Positions 27,425 through 40,552 of a stretch of 64,000 bases of DNA are shown here, one piece after another. The stretch lies in NCBI GenBank assembly GCA_902806565.1, contig CADCXA010000008.1:1-64000 (forward strand), read 5' to 3'. The position numbers were made by a program, and so were the translations under genes. The notes under the pieces are model-generated. The model was given only the letters and a program-made list of their open reading frames with translations, did no database searches and was not told where the DNA came from. The DNA comes from Hypoxylon rubiginosum (Eukaryota; Ascomycota; Sordariomycetes; Xylariales; Hypoxylaceae). Position 1 is the first letter of the stretch. Each line of letters begins with the position of its first letter.

Positions 27425-30400
27425 ATGTTACCCTCAGTTCAGATGCACCAGATGGTGCAGTCTCCGCAGTATCTCGACTCTCCGTCATCTTTTCAAATAG
27501 ATCGCAGACGGGATCGTCTTTATTTTCCGCATTATGCTCGCACCACCGCGCGAGCGTCAGAACCACTGCAAGGCTTCGGTTACGCCTCTCCGCATCGAGC
27601 CTTTCCCATTCGATGCTCGCAGCCACTGACGCTGCCGACCCATCCGAGGCCCAACGCTTTCATGATACCAGCTCACGTATCCGACCACGACGAACACCAG
27701 CTTAGACGAAAAACCCCGAATGGCACAATAGACGCTGGGTATGATGGCAACCCAGCCCAACTTGCTTCTGGGCCCCCGCCTCTGAAGCATATGATATTGC
27801 CTACTTCCTCGAGCCTGGTACCTAATGCCGCCTACTCGCAACACGATCGGTATGGGTCGAACCGCCCGACGAAGCCCTCGGTCGATGATTGGGCTTTTCA
27901 GTCACCTCTGCGTCCCGGTGTTTCTGACTTAGGGGGAGGTTGGCGACGCGGGTTCAACAATGATTCCCACGCTTTGATGGCTCTTGACTGTGCGCCTAAT
28001 GGACCGCTTCCGGGCTACTTCCCTTATAATAACGGGGTCCAGGTACCAACAGCTCTGCAGCCTATATACCAGCACTCTCCAAGCCCTGCGTTATTTGATA
28101 ATGGGGGGTTGCTTCCTCCCTGGCCTGGAGCGAATTTGCCCACTTATCATCCCACTGCACAGTCGGGGGGCTCAAATTATCGCTACTTGAACCACCACCC
28201 GGTATCTCATCTGCGCCCATCTAATGCGCTCATGCAGCCGAAAGCATCCTTCAATAACTTGACCCGTTATGAAGATGGTCCGGCGAGCCTGCAGACACCG
28301 TCCCAAGGATTGGAATCCCTTACACTCGAACCGGAACAGTACGGCGGATCTGGGTCCGAGTTCGATGAGAGCTCAGCCCCGGCAATGTTCAAAGAAAAGG
28401 CTCTTGCACACGCCCAACGGTCGTACATTGAGCTTCTGGCATACCTACATCAAAGTAAGAAGTCCCAAAGTCGCTCCTCCCAGGAGTCCAGGTCTTCAAA
28501 GATGGTCATATTCCCGAAGCTTCCTAAACCTCCCAGTCAGCCCGGTTGTGTACTCACTCCGCGGCAATCTCAAGCGTCACATCTATATACGGGCCTCGGT
28601 GGCGGCGGGAGTCACGTAATCAGCCCCAAGTTGGATGCACCATTAGACTTGTATAGGCACCAAGCCCTGGAGCACCAACTGAGAGGTGGCGACACATCAA
28701 ATGCGGCATTCTACCATTTATTCAACCCGACTGAAAATTCGAGGTACTCTGCTGCTGGTTCGGAACGAGGGCGGATGCAAGCCACACCTCTTTCTAGTGC
28801 CAAGGCCGATGTCGAGATGTTAACTCATCTATGCGAACAAAGTGGTTGGAAGTGGATCGACGGAATGCTGCTCGGGGGGTGTCTTCATTACGGCCTCGAA
28901 CATTATGAACAATCTCTAGAGTGGTTCCAGAGGATCATCTCGCTGGACGAAAAGTGTGTCATTTCTCTCCTTTTTTCCCCCTTTCCATCAAACATGTGAC
29001 CGTTCCACTAACTACTATTCACAGCCACATTGAGGCAATTTCAAATGTGGCAGCTACTCTCTATTGCTTAAACCTACACGAGGAGGCAGAGAAGCATTGG
29101 CGGCGCGCTGTTCGCTTGCGACCGAGCTACTTGGAAGCCGTCGAGCATCTTGTGGGTCTGCTATGTTCTAGCCACCGGAGCAAAGAAGCCGTTGATATCA
29201 TTAGTTTCGTCCAGGAATCCATCCGCTTTTCTGATGGTAGGGTCAACTGTGACGCGAATCTTGGTGTTACGTACGGCGCAGCAGAGTCGGGTGTATACGC
29301 CCGTTGTGAGCCAGCGGGCAATAACAGCAACGCGGTAGAGTCCAGGCAGCCTGGTTTTGGCTCGAGCGGCTACTGTGTTGCCGGAAGTGAGAACGGCCGT
29401 GTTATTGCTCTCATCCACGCCAAGGGGAATATGTTATACGCGCTGAAAGATATCGACCGAGCCTCTGAAGCGTTTGAGGAAGCGGTGCTCGTCAGCGCCG
29501 GAAAGAAGTTAAAATGTATCCACTCGCTGATTCGCAGAATACAGTTGGTTCTGTCTCCCGTGGACGCTCAGGGATTTGCAAGACGAAGCAACCAGCATGC
29601 ATCATTCACTGTGCCCTTACTCCTGCCGCCCGAGCGAGCAAGACACACCGCCCAGTTAGTGTTTGCTACGCACGGCGAGCTTCCTGGGCTACGTTTCATA
29701 CCGGATGGCTCGTTGAAAAGGTCCGCAATCTCGACGACCAGCAACTCGCTGCTCTCGTTAGCAAAAATTTTCCAAGATGCTATGTCCAATGGATGCTCTT
29801 TTCCCAGACTCTTACGCCAACCCTCGGGCATCGGTGACATCTTAGCGCTCTATTACCTGTCCCTTTCACTTTCTGAGAGTCCTTCGACGGCCAACAACGT
29901 AGGCATTCTCCTAGCTAGTGTTCAGCACACCAGTTCCGCGCCGCAGTTACAGATGCTAGAGAGCCCAGGCATGCCGCAGATACCTGGAATCATTCCTGGT
30001 AGTGGCCTTGCTCTAGCCCTCGCCTACTATAACTATGGTCTAACCTTGGATTCCAAACATGTTCACCTCCATACAAATCTCGGGAGCTTATTGAAGGACA
30101 TCGGACAGCTTGACCTGGCAATACAGATGTATGAGCAAGCCGTTGCGTGTGACGGAAATTTTGACATCGCCCTCACAAACTTGGCCAATGCTGTCAAAGA
30201 CCGTGGGCGCATCAGTGACGCCATCAAGTACTACCGGAGAGCCGTCAGCTCTAATCCCGAATTCGCAGAAGCGGTATGCGGCCTTTCTACGGCACTAAAC
30301 TCTGTTTGTGATTGGAGTGGCCGGGGTGGTGTGCTACTACATGGTGGAACGTATGATCGTTGGCATGTTGATGACAAGGGAATGCTCCGAGACGTCAAGA

Positions 30401-32331
30401 ACGAAGGAGTCGGTAGCGGCTTGATGAAGAAGGTCGTCGATATCGTCTTGAAGCAGCTAACAGATTCCTGCCACTGGGGCTCTGGCACTTTGCGAAACGG
30501 AGCACTCGAAGTACTAGCCCCTCAGCTCATGGTGCTTTCAGCGGACGAACCGCGAACGGAATTGGATATCGAATACGAGCTTCGCAAATGGGCCGGACGC
30601 CCTTGGGAAGGTTCGAAGATCCTTCGGCTGGCTGAACGATCAATGAAAGTAGCAATGCGCCGTTGGTACCAAGATAAGTATGTTGACTGTCGATCATCGC
30701 AGTCAGGATACCACAGGCTCAGGTTGCCAACCTCCCTCGCTATACCAGCAGCGCCAACTGTGCTTCCTTTCCACACCTTTACATGCCCCTTGACCGCCAA
30801 AGACATTCGCATGATCTCTCAGCGGAATGCCGCCAGAATATCGTGTTCGACTCTCAAATCGTCATGGCTTCCTGGCTCCGTGTATTCGCCGCCGCCGCCG
30901 CCCAACCCTCAACTCAATATCGGATACGTGTCTTCGGACTTCAATAATCATCCGCTAGCGCACCTGTAGGTTCAGTACTTGTCCATTCCAGTGCCTTGCC
31001 AGCTAACTCATTAGGATGCAATCGGTTTTCGGGTTTCATGACCCTTCGCGCGCAAAAGCTTTCTGCTACGCTACCACTGCTAGTGATAAGTCAGTACATC
31101 GGCTACAGATTGAGCGCGAGGCACCCGTTTTTCGTGACGTCAGCAATTGGCCTTCGGAGAAACTCGTTCAACAGATAGTCAGGGATGAGATTCATATCCT
31201 TATCAATCTCAACGGCTACACCAGAGGCGCCAGAAACGAGATTTTTGCAGCTCGGCCAGCGCCAGTCCAAATGTCCTTTATGGGCTTCGCCGGCACTTTG
31301 GGTGCTGAGTGGTGTGACTACATCTTGGCCGATAAAACCGCAATTCCGCCATCTACGCTACGTCCCAAAAGAAACAACATCAGTTTCGAAGACGTTCTTC
31401 GGGACGGCGAGTTTAGCGAAACCGGGGATTGGATGTATTCTGAGAACATCGTCTTCTGCCGCGATACGTTCTTCTGCTGCGATCATGCCCAATCATGCGA
31501 TGCAGATGAGAGGACCATGACATGGAAGAACGAGCAACGGCGTAGATGGAAAATGCGTAAAGAACTTTTCCCGACCCTCCCAGATGATACCATCATTCTC
31601 GGAAACTTCAACCAATTATATAAGGTAAGGAAGGGGAGCAAAAGAAGGGAGAGCCTTACTTGTTTCCGAGGAAGAAGGCTAACCATTCTGTTTAGATCGA
31701 TCCGTCGACATTCCGCACGTGGCTTCGCATCCTCTCCAACGTGCCCAAAGCCATTCTATGGCTTCTTAGATTCCCTGAGCTTGGAGAGAGCAACTTGAAG
31801 AGAACAGCTAAAGCCTGGGCCGGTGAGGAAGTCGCAAGCCGAATCATCTTCACAGACGTGGCGCCGAAGCAACAGCACATCTCCCGCGCACGGGTCTGCG
31901 ACCTCTTCCTTGACACGCCGGAATGCAACGCGCACACGACTGCGGCTGATGTTCTGTGGTCTAGCACTCCGTTGTTAACCCTGCCAAGGTATCCCTACAA
32001 GATGTGCTCGCGCATGGCGGCATCAATTCTTAAGGGGGCCTTACCGAAGACACCCGAAGGAGATGAAGTTGCTCTGGAACTCATCGCCTCGGACGACGCC
32101 GACTATGAGAACCTGGCGACCAGGCTTGCAGGCAACCTGAGCTATCGTTATGTAGATAGACAATATTGCGAGGGATATGGGCGACTAGCCGAGATGCGGA
32201 AAATTCTCTTCGAGGCGAAATGGACGTGCGCGCTTTTCGATACGCGTAGATGGGTAGACGACCTAGAAAGAGCTTACGAAGAAGCGTGGCGGCGTTGGGA
32301 GGCTGGAGAAGGCGGCGACATTTACTTATAG
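27425..32331 (+). CDS. OGT: O-GlcNAc transferase (GT41, TPR-containing)
   Basis: Transfers GlcNAc from UDP-GlcNAc to Ser/Thr of nuclear and cytosolic proteins. Four exons: 27425-28953, 29025-30965, 31015-31624 and 31696-32331, giving 1571 residues. The first about 470 residues are disordered (Pro/Ser/Tyr-rich). Tetratricopeptide repeats follow (about 470-960), for example N-V-A-A-T-L-Y-C-L and L-G-S-L-L-K-D-I-G-Q-L-D-L-A. The catalytic domain keeps G-Y-V-S-S-D-F-x-N-H-P, L-I-N-L-N-G-Y-T-R-G-A-R-N-E, G-N-F-N-Q-L-Y-K (K1360, counterpart of the human OGT UDP-binding lysine), and H-T-T within L-D-T-P-E-C-N-A-H-T-T. Exon 4 begins exactly after that lysine. ATG 27425 is the first in frame; 27443 and 27452 are possible alternatives. 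Baker's yeast lacks this gene. Confidence 0.93.
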
Positions 32332-35300
32332 AAGGGCGAGACAAAGTGTCGGGATCAATAAGGAGGCGGGGGGGCGGGGGCGGGGTGGGAGTTCGATGTC
32401 GTTTGGGTGTCGCACTTGATGCCGACATGGGAAATGGAGTCGGGAGTATTTCAACGTTGTTGAATGGCAATCATGATGGGCCCCGTTCGATGCGACATTG
32501 TTTTTTGGCAAGGAGTTGAATGAACTCGGAAGAGGAAAATCATGTGCCAGCTAACTTCGGAACATTGGTTGCATTTTACGCCTGACGGCACCAGGTATGC
32601 ATGAAGAACTCTAGCTTTCTATCATAGAACAAGAGGCGGACTCGGACCAAGCGCTGGCAGAGTTACGTTATGTCGGAACAGGAATATGGAGTCGCTTCGG
32701 TAGCGACAGGATATAGGGCGTTTGGTAATGGATGACGGTATGAATTTGGCAAGCCTGAGAGCTATGGATGGAATTTTTGTAGATATACCCCAAAGCCTAC
32801 AACGCCCTGGTGGGCAAGGCCAGTATCATCATGCTAGGACGATGGTCCTATTCTCTTTTTTTTTCGTTCCTTTTTTTCTCCCCTTCCGGCCTTTTTCCCC
32901 TGGGCCCTTTTTTTCTTCTTCTTTTCTTTTTCTATTTTTTCCTCGTTTGATTTTTATCTCCTTGGGTTGAGCAGGTCGTATTCATTGGTTGGTCTTAAAA
33001 TTTATTCATTTTCAGGCAAGTTGATTATTGCTACCTGTTAAACGGCCCTAATCCACCTAGCAGCATCACCTAAGTTGCCGGCGAGGATCAGGCATTCTGG
33101 TGTCGTATAGAATTTCATGCCGACTCGTCCGACCATTTAGTTGGTTGTGGTCTGTAGGTGGGGCGGTTAGTGGTGTGGAACAAAGCATTAAAACGTCTGC
33201 GGCTGAGGGAAGCCTCTTCTTTTCGTCTTGTTTCCCAACGGTCAACGATGTCTAAGCCTGGGGCGGGCAGAGAGGGGGAGCATAGCCCGAACCCCCGTCT
33301 TTTTACCCTTACCCGGTCTATGTAGCCGGATGCTTTTTTTTCCCCTTTTTATTTTTTTAATTTTTATCTTGTATTTCGCTTGGCTTTACCGTTTCGAGAT
33401 GACAAATGGATTTTGCCTTCAGGATACTTGCAACGGTAATACGTTGTAGGTGATGTAAAATGAAGAAACGTGGTTTGATGAAATAAGACGGAGCTTACTC
33501 CGCCACATGTGCTTTATTAGCACAAGCGATCTATACCCAGGCTGGCAGGTTACCTAACCCAACTTTAGTTTTTATCCCGGAGGACTTTCTTTCAAGGTGC
33601 ATCGGCCAGCCCAGTGCTTTAGCAAGATAGAAGTTTCCATAAGGCATTTAACGGAATTGAAGCGGTTGTGCTTGCTATCTCTATGTTAAAGTCAGCTGTA
33701 GCTTTTTATAATGTTGCTAATTGCCTAGGATAGTGTGTAGCTGAAAAAGACAGAAGAAGAAGAAAACACCAAGGTTGAAGTGGGTATTATATTGTACAGT
33801 ACTATGTACAAAAGCGAATACCGCCGTTATGGTTCAGCCTAGTCGGGAACTGGATCCCAAGTGAACGGATCGCTGGAGAAGCCACGCGTGGCCCAACCAA
33901 CAATAGATAAGCTTAGACCAGGGTATCGAAGAAAAGGGGTACTAGTACTCGAAGTATACACACAACTGCCACCGCTATAACAAGTAGATGGTACATAACT
34001 TAGAGTTACATAACGCTGAACCCCCTGGATCCCCCTGTCGGATCTGGGGTGCGCAGACTATTACTTTAGTCCTACTACAATTATCATATATGTATGTACC
34101 TAGGTATTTATTGTTGTCTACTTGTATCTAAGTACTGGATATGATATTATACGCCTGATACTTGAATACAGACATAGGAAGGCATAGGAACATGAAGAGG
34201 TTCGGTGTTCAGCAAACAAGTATAAATTATTCCTAACCAATCCTCACTTTCGGCAGCTATCGTATCTGTCGCGCCTATCCCATCTACCTATTACCATATG
34301 TCCTCTAAAATTCGAAGCTAACTTTCTAAGCTGGGACATACTAGTCAAGGATATAACAAAAGGGAAGACGGGGGCTGAAAGTTACAGGTAGCCTCAGAAA
34401 AAAAGAAGAAAGAGAGAAAAAAGGGCCCTTCAACATTAGAGAAGAATTCCCCCTATTCCAATACTATCGCCACTATTGCCGTTGTACCGTACCCTACTTC
34501 GGTGCGTATATGGGGGTCCTAGGGCATGGATCCTAGGGCCATAAACCCCGAGGTCATAGGTCAGGGACACCGGTACTTTTACCCATGTATATTTATTATT
34601 TTGCTTTTCTCCCTTTTCTCTTTTTTTTTTCCCCTCTCACCCACCTCCACGTAGATTCATGCGTACCAGGTATCGTGTAATTTACACCGGCAAGTATATA
34701 CTAGTAAGAGTTCCGCCATGCTCGAGAAGCTTATGTGCCATAGACCTTGACTTGAAGAGAGAAAGACTGTGTTAATAGATCTGGGTTTGTGGTCACCTAC
34801 CTAGGTACATGGTGGGATACATTTTATGCCTACATACATGTAGGCACCTGATGGTGAGGCTTGTCTTAGCGCGAGCGCAAGCAGATCCAAGTACTTTTCA
34901 CAATCATGTATATCATCATGTATATTCATCATGTATCTTGGACGTTGAACAACAGTGCGGGTCTGGGTCTTTTGAGACTCATAGGTCTGCAACAAACGCC
35001 CGCATCTCCCCCCCCCTCCGCTTTCCAGGACCCGATACCCAAGACATACCTACAGAGACAGAGGCAGGCTGAGGCTGGTACAATATCTGCGGAACTAGGT
35101 CAGAAAACTAGAACGGCGTCGATGATACAACTAATACAATACTCTTGCTCCTTTTTCTTTTCTTAACACACATCCGACCCTTGTACCTATTCTTCCCCGT
35201 CCGTCCACCCTTCACCCCGTCACCCACCTTACGAGCATCTACCGTCTATCATCTATCGTCTGCAGCATAGCTCCTCTTCTGAATCGTTTCCTATACCACA

Positions 35301-35819
35301 AGCCGTTATTCTATACGCCGCCATTACCCGCTCATAGCTTGTAAGCATTTGGCCCAGATCAAGCCTCGCCCCAACGCTCTGCAGCCAGCGTGCGCATGTA
35401 TATCAATCTTTGTTCCAATAGTCTCCCTCACCAATAACGCCGGGCTGCATCAGAGTTCAGCCAATGTAGCGATCAACCACGACGATGCGCTTGTCATCGT
35501 CGGCTCGTTCAACTGTCGTGCTGATATAGACCTTGGCTGGGAGTTAACACACAACTGTCCGTCTTCTTGTCTTGTTGTCTAGATATATATATAAGGTAGA
35601 CGAGACGTTGGCTCAACGAATCTACCCAGCACCATATAACTACAACAGACCACTACCCAGGAAGGCTATACGACTGCATAACTATATCGTATAACAACAG
35701 TATGCAACTGCATCATACAATTGCACCAGACGACTACAACTGCAACGTACTAGCCCCATCTCCTTTTATATAGCTCTTATTCGCATACGTTAGACATATA
35801 GGTGTATATATATACGACC
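32332..35819. other. Long intergenic region upstream of the Myb gene
   Basis: About 3.5 kb. Poly-T/C tracts at 32850-32950 and 33330-33370 follow the OGT 3' end. TACCTAGGTA palindromes lie at 34097-34106 and 34798-34807. The last about 650 bases (35170-35819) are CT- and CA-rich with repeated words such as ACTACAAC and CATACAA, and look like the promoter and long leader of the Myb gene. No gene supported. Confidence 0.55.
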
Positions 35820-37097
35820 ATGCCGTCCACAGCGGAACAGAGAAGGGGCCCGTGGTCCAGGTCCGAGGATGACCGCCTCAGACAACTCGTTGATTTGAGA
35901 GGCCCAACAAACTGGGTGGCCATCGCGAACGAACTTGGGACGAGATCGGCCAAGCAATGCCGGGAGCGTTATCACCAGAACCTGAAACAATCACTGGACC
36001 ATACTCCCATCAGGCCCGACGAGGGGGCCCTGATCAACACGATGGTGAATCAGATCGGTAAGCGGTGGGCAGAGATCGCACGGCATCTTCATAACCGGTG
36101 CGATAATACCGTCAAGAACTGGTGGAATGGCGGCCAGAACCGTCGGATTCGCAAAGACCGCAGGAGAGCTAGCAGGCAATTTGGAAGACAAGACGAAACA
36201 CACGACGCGCAGGTCCAAGTCAACTCTCGCTCCTGTTCCTCTTCAGCCCAACATCACGGCTCTGTCTACCTTCCGGGATCGCAAGGAGAACCGTCGTACT
36301 ATTATAGCACGGTCGACGTGCTACCTCCGCCTTCTATAACCTCCCCGCGCCTCTATGCCCTTGGCCGTCACCGCGCTAGTTCCTCCTCGCGCTCCTTTCA
36401 CCGTCCCTATTCGCAACCCCGTTTGTTCCCGGGACCGGGACTTCCATCCCCGTCGACGGCCTCGCAAAGTTCGACCGCTGCCGAATACCACCACCGGCCT
36501 CCGACACATTCACGAAGGTCACCAGCTCCGCCGCATTATGGGACGAACCATACCCTTCCTCTAACCCCTAGGTCACCCAGTTCCGAGTCTAGCAGTCCAG
36601 TTATATTACCCCTGCCTCAGTCCAGCTTTCTCTGCGACGATGGTATACGGTTACCGCCAATTGGTCGTCGACATGATGACCGCCGGAGTCAATCACCTAC
36701 GATGTCTAGTCCGCGGCAACCGCTCCCTAGTGCTTCTACTCTTGATCCCATAACTTCTGATACGTCTCCTATTACGGTCACATATAGGGGTCGACACCCC
36801 CCTCCAGATCCTTATTGCGGACGTGGAGGGTCCGTCTACGAGAATGCTTCCCCTATGTACGAGTCTAGACTGCCCGCCTACCCGTCTCAGCCAGCTATTG
36901 GTGAGGCCTCCGAATATACACACGTGCCCGGAGCCACTAACTCGGAGACTGGAACCTCTTTATGTGGCTTTCAACACAATACTCGTGTGCCCAGAGCGAT
37001 CACGCACGAGTCTCGGACCCCTGTAAGAGAGCGGCCGGCGGAAAGAGCACACAGAAAGATGACGGTGGACAATCTCCTTTGGAGTCAAGCAAACTAA
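35820..37097 (+). CDS. flbD: R2R3 Myb transcription factor, FlbD/RCA-1-like
   Basis: DNA-binding regulator; FlbD of Aspergillus promotes conidiation and sexual development, and the Neurospora relative is RCA-1. Single exon, 425 residues from ATG 35820 (an upstream GTG in frame is not used). R2 covers about residues 9-56 (R-R-G-P-W-S, W12, W32, then K-Q-C-R-E-R-Y-H-Q-N-L with Tyr in the third Trp position). R3 covers about 62-104 (I-G-K-R-W-A-E-I-A-R-H-L, W83, V-K-N-W-W-N). This arrangement and the R-E-R-Y-H-Q-N-L and N-W-W-N-G-G strings are FlbD-specific. The remainder is Pro/Ser-rich and disordered, as expected for an activation region. The gene stands alone, with over 3 kb of non-coding DNA on each side, suggesting extensive cis-regulation. 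Orthology rather than paralogy is likely but not proven. Confidence 0.85.
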   Translation: MPSTAEQRRGPWSRSEDDRLRQLVDLRGPTNWVAIANELGTRSAKQCRERYHQNLKQSLDHTPIRPDEGALINTMVNQIGKRWAEIARHLHNRCDNTVKNWWNGGQNRRIRKDRRRASRQFGRQDETHDAQVQVNSRSCSSSAQHHGSVYLPGSQGEPSYYYSTVDVLPPPSITSPRLYALGRHRASSSSRSFHRPYSQPRLFPGPGLPSPSTASQSSTAAEYHHRPPTHSRRSPAPPHYGTNHTLPLTPRSPSSESSSPVILPLPQSSFLCDDGIRLPPIGRRHDDRRSQSPTMSSPRQPLPSASTLDPITSDTSPITVTYRGRHPPPDPYCGRGGSVYENASPMYESRLPAYPSQPAIGEASEYTHVPGATNSETGTSLCGFQHNTRVPRAITHESRTPVRERPAERAHRKMTVDNLLWSQAN

Positions 37098-40000
37098 GGA
37101 GGTAAAGGGAGGGGCATGGGTGCTGTGTCGTATTGTGAAGAGACGACAGAGGCGCTGCTTGCATGGTAAAAGGGACCATGGCGTTTACAGCGAATGATTG
37201 ATATATATAAGTATCACAGGCGGATGACGGATGACGGATGAGGAGTTTGCATATACTGAGGGCACAACGAAGAAATATGCGTCTGTTCCCACGCTTTAGG
37301 GCTCGACTTGATCTCGTCCTGGGTTAGATTAGACCACTACTTAATTTTGATGGACTGTCGTGCAAGCAAAAACAACCCCAAGAGGTACAGCGCGGAACTT
37401 GACTTGTATGAATCCTAAGGGTAAGACAGACTCGACTGTAGAAGCACGTCAGAGATTGATGTAGCAATTTAGAAATTTAGCAATTCGGCGACAGGTGCAA
37501 GATTGCCGTGTACTCCGAGTAAACAGCGGTCAAGATGATTAGCTTGTTCTATGTTTATTTTCTTGTTTCTTTTTGCTGTCCTCTCGTCTCTAATTGCCCT
37601 CATTCTCCCTCCCTACCTTGTCTACGGGTAGGTTAGAGTAGTACAGCAGCACTGTAAGACGCTCTTGTGAAATAATAATCAGCAAAGAGCTCTACCGCTT
37701 ATATGATTAGGTACGGTACTGGAGAGATGAACTACGGCGGGCGGGTTGAGCGGAAGCGTATGAGAACGCCTCGGAGGGGGTGGCAGTACAAGGGCCATGG
37801 CGAATGATATGTAGTAGATCTGTAGTAGACCGGTTTCCGGATCTGAGGACCGGGGTTCTGCAAGGCAAGTATGGAAGATTGATGAAAAATAGAATAGTGC
37901 GTCGCCGCCTAAGTCCGAAGGAATTGGCTACACAAGACGGGCATCCCCCTGGTTGCAAGTAGCCAACCAGCTTGTTTCCTGAAGGGTTGCCTCTCGCAGA
38001 TCTACATAGTATGATCTTGCTGCATCCCGTTGGCACCCCATCCTCCAGTTATATCCATGTGTAACCCCCCCTTTTCTACTTGGGTAAACCACCAATAGGG
38101 ATGACGCAGCCACGAAGCCTCAACAGAAGAGAGACAGAAGGGCATTACATCTAACATTTGGTTATTGACGTAGGAAGGGTACCTACCTAGGTAGGTAGGT
38201 ATCGGGCTGTGTGCGAGGTGGCTAAAGCTCCCCCTACTCCCTCCTTTTTCTTCTTCTTCTCCCCCTTATCCGTCACTTGGAATCTCGTCACCCTATATCA
38301 CTCGCCCTATCGTCTATCCATACCCGAGCGTATGGATGCTGGATGCCAACTTTATCCAACGGTCTAACCGGCCTACCCGCGTGTAACTACCCAGGTAGCT
38401 AGCCTGGGTACACATGTAATTACCCTAGGCACCTATACCCATCCGCTTACTCGGTACTCGGTACGCAACCGATACCCAGCGCCCTTGCATACGCGTACAT
38501 GATCTACATGATATATGGGCAGCAAACCGTCGAAAAACGATGCGCAGATACATAACATGTAGGTATGTACCTGTTACCTTGGGAGGTATATACATCCCAT
38601 CCCTTTTGCGCCTCTCTCGCGTGGTCTTTCCCATGAAATCCCCTCTCGTCCCTAATTGTATTTTACCAATCCGTACATGCAACCCGTACAAGTAGTCCGT
38701 ACTTGTACAAGTATGCGTGGTAATGCTTATGCGACCAGCCGCCTTGCAGACCGCTCTGGTAGCGATCGGATCCGACTGCGTTGAGCCAGGTATCAGAACT
38801 CGCGTTCCAAGCTGCCGGGATAGGGCTTAACGGATTTGAAGTCCATTGCATTGTATCGCGTCGTACAATGTAAATCGGCCTGGTGTGTAACACCAGCATG
38901 TCGACAGGTCGGCGAGCACCTCACACCTCACGCCTCGTACTTCATGTGTTGCCCCGAACGTATGGGAAGAAGAGTGTGTCGAGTTCCTAGCTACCTAACG
39001 AATGTATAAGCGTATTATCACCAGTCCACCGGGTACCTGAGTAGCGATAATCAACGTTGTCGATATCGTACAGTACAGTACAGTAAGCTGGTAGCTGGTT
39101 GCAGCTTGCAACGGGGACAGGGGCACCTAGACAGGAGTACGAACAGGGGCGCCAACATTGGACGCTGTAATAAGAGGAGGCGGCGCTATTTGTCAATGAA
39201 TCAATCGGGTAGCCTATCGGGCAGCCCCTCAGGCCACCTCCCGGTTTAGTTGGAGTCCCCGACCGTTGGCTATTACTACCTACGTACATGTACATACCTA
39301 TAGGTGGGTAGGTAGCATTTACCAGGTACCGGCAGGCCGGGATGAACCTGCACAGGCATATATATATATATATTCTACACATTCGACGTCGCACATTATA
39401 AAGAAACTATCCGCGCCCTTGTCCGTTATTGGTTCCCATCACGTACCGATAGTCTTGGTTCAACATTATGTATGCTACCGAGGTCGCCGATGAGATGCAA
39501 GATCCGCTTCCAGATTATCCTGCATATTATATGTGTGTACTATAGACACTCCGTGTCAGTACCGAGGTACTATGCCTTCGTGGCTTAACCACTTAACCAG
39601 CCTATGGAAATGTGTATAACGGTCTGAGACATAACGAGAGTCCGCTGAAGAGATGGCTGACCTGTGCGAGAGTCAGCGTTCTAGGCTATGGGTATGACAC
39701 ACGGATATCTGCGTCAGATGAGTCTAATGTATCCTACCTAGCCTATGGTAAGGACATTTAATGCTCTGAGAATTTGGGGGGACGGGGGAGGGAGAAGAAA
39801 AAGGAAGAAAAAGGAAGAAGGAGAATACGAAAGAAAAAGTAAAAGTAAAAGAAAAGAAATATTAAAGAAAAGACGTTGGGATGCGGGACTGGGATGCGAG
39901 ATGCACATTCTCCGATCTCCGCAGGCCCACAGGTCCCAAAGATCTGGTTCAGCTTTCTTCGGTTATCGGCTACCTACTGCCCAGGGGCCCAGGTGGTTAT

Positions 40001-40552
40001 CGAGATGTTATCGAGATGTTCTAGCTCCATTCGCAACGTCTAGAGTGTCCTCCCTTCCTTTTTCAAGTTCTTCACAAGCCTTTAAAATAAACAAATTAAT
40101 TGTTAGCCTTTCTGTCGAAGTCAAGTTTGATTAAGGTTATACCTTGCGCGTCCTTGACCCCTGGTTACTAGACTAACTACGTACATGTAATACTCCCCTC
40201 GTCAGCCCTGCCATCCCGATTTTGAGTTTGAGTCCTACCTAATAGGTACCTAGGTATGTACTACTCCCTCCCCCCCTTTTCCGACACAATTACTACTACA
40301 TTTCCTCTTCCACGATAAATACCATGTTGTCCCGTCTTCCTCTCACCATTGTCGTTAAAGACTTTTGCCCGGATCTTATCATGTTCCTCAAACTCAAACG
40401 TCTAGAGGTAAGGGGGTATCAGAAGCCAACTGGTCACCTAGCACTAGACTAGCCGGTCCTAGCTACACATGCGCGAAGGCTCATGAGATCGACCTTCCAA
40501 CATGCTGAATCCTGACTAGGGAAATGTAGGTACCATCTTACTCTTCTCCGCG
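37098..40552. other. Long intergenic region
   Basis: About 3.4 kb between two gene 3' ends. Nested TACCTACCTAGGTAGGTAGG-type palindromes lie at 38180-38200 and 40247-40256, a TA microsatellite at 39358-39373, a CAGTA run at 39069-39085, and a long purine tract (GAAGGAGAAAAAGG-like) at 39776-39870. Frames found here are low-complexity or lack any family resemblance. No gene supported. Confidence 0.55.

Noticed and set aside
39745..40134. Plus-strand frame rich in Lys/Arg/Glu
   Set aside because: Translation of a purine tract; the rest has no protein-like pattern.
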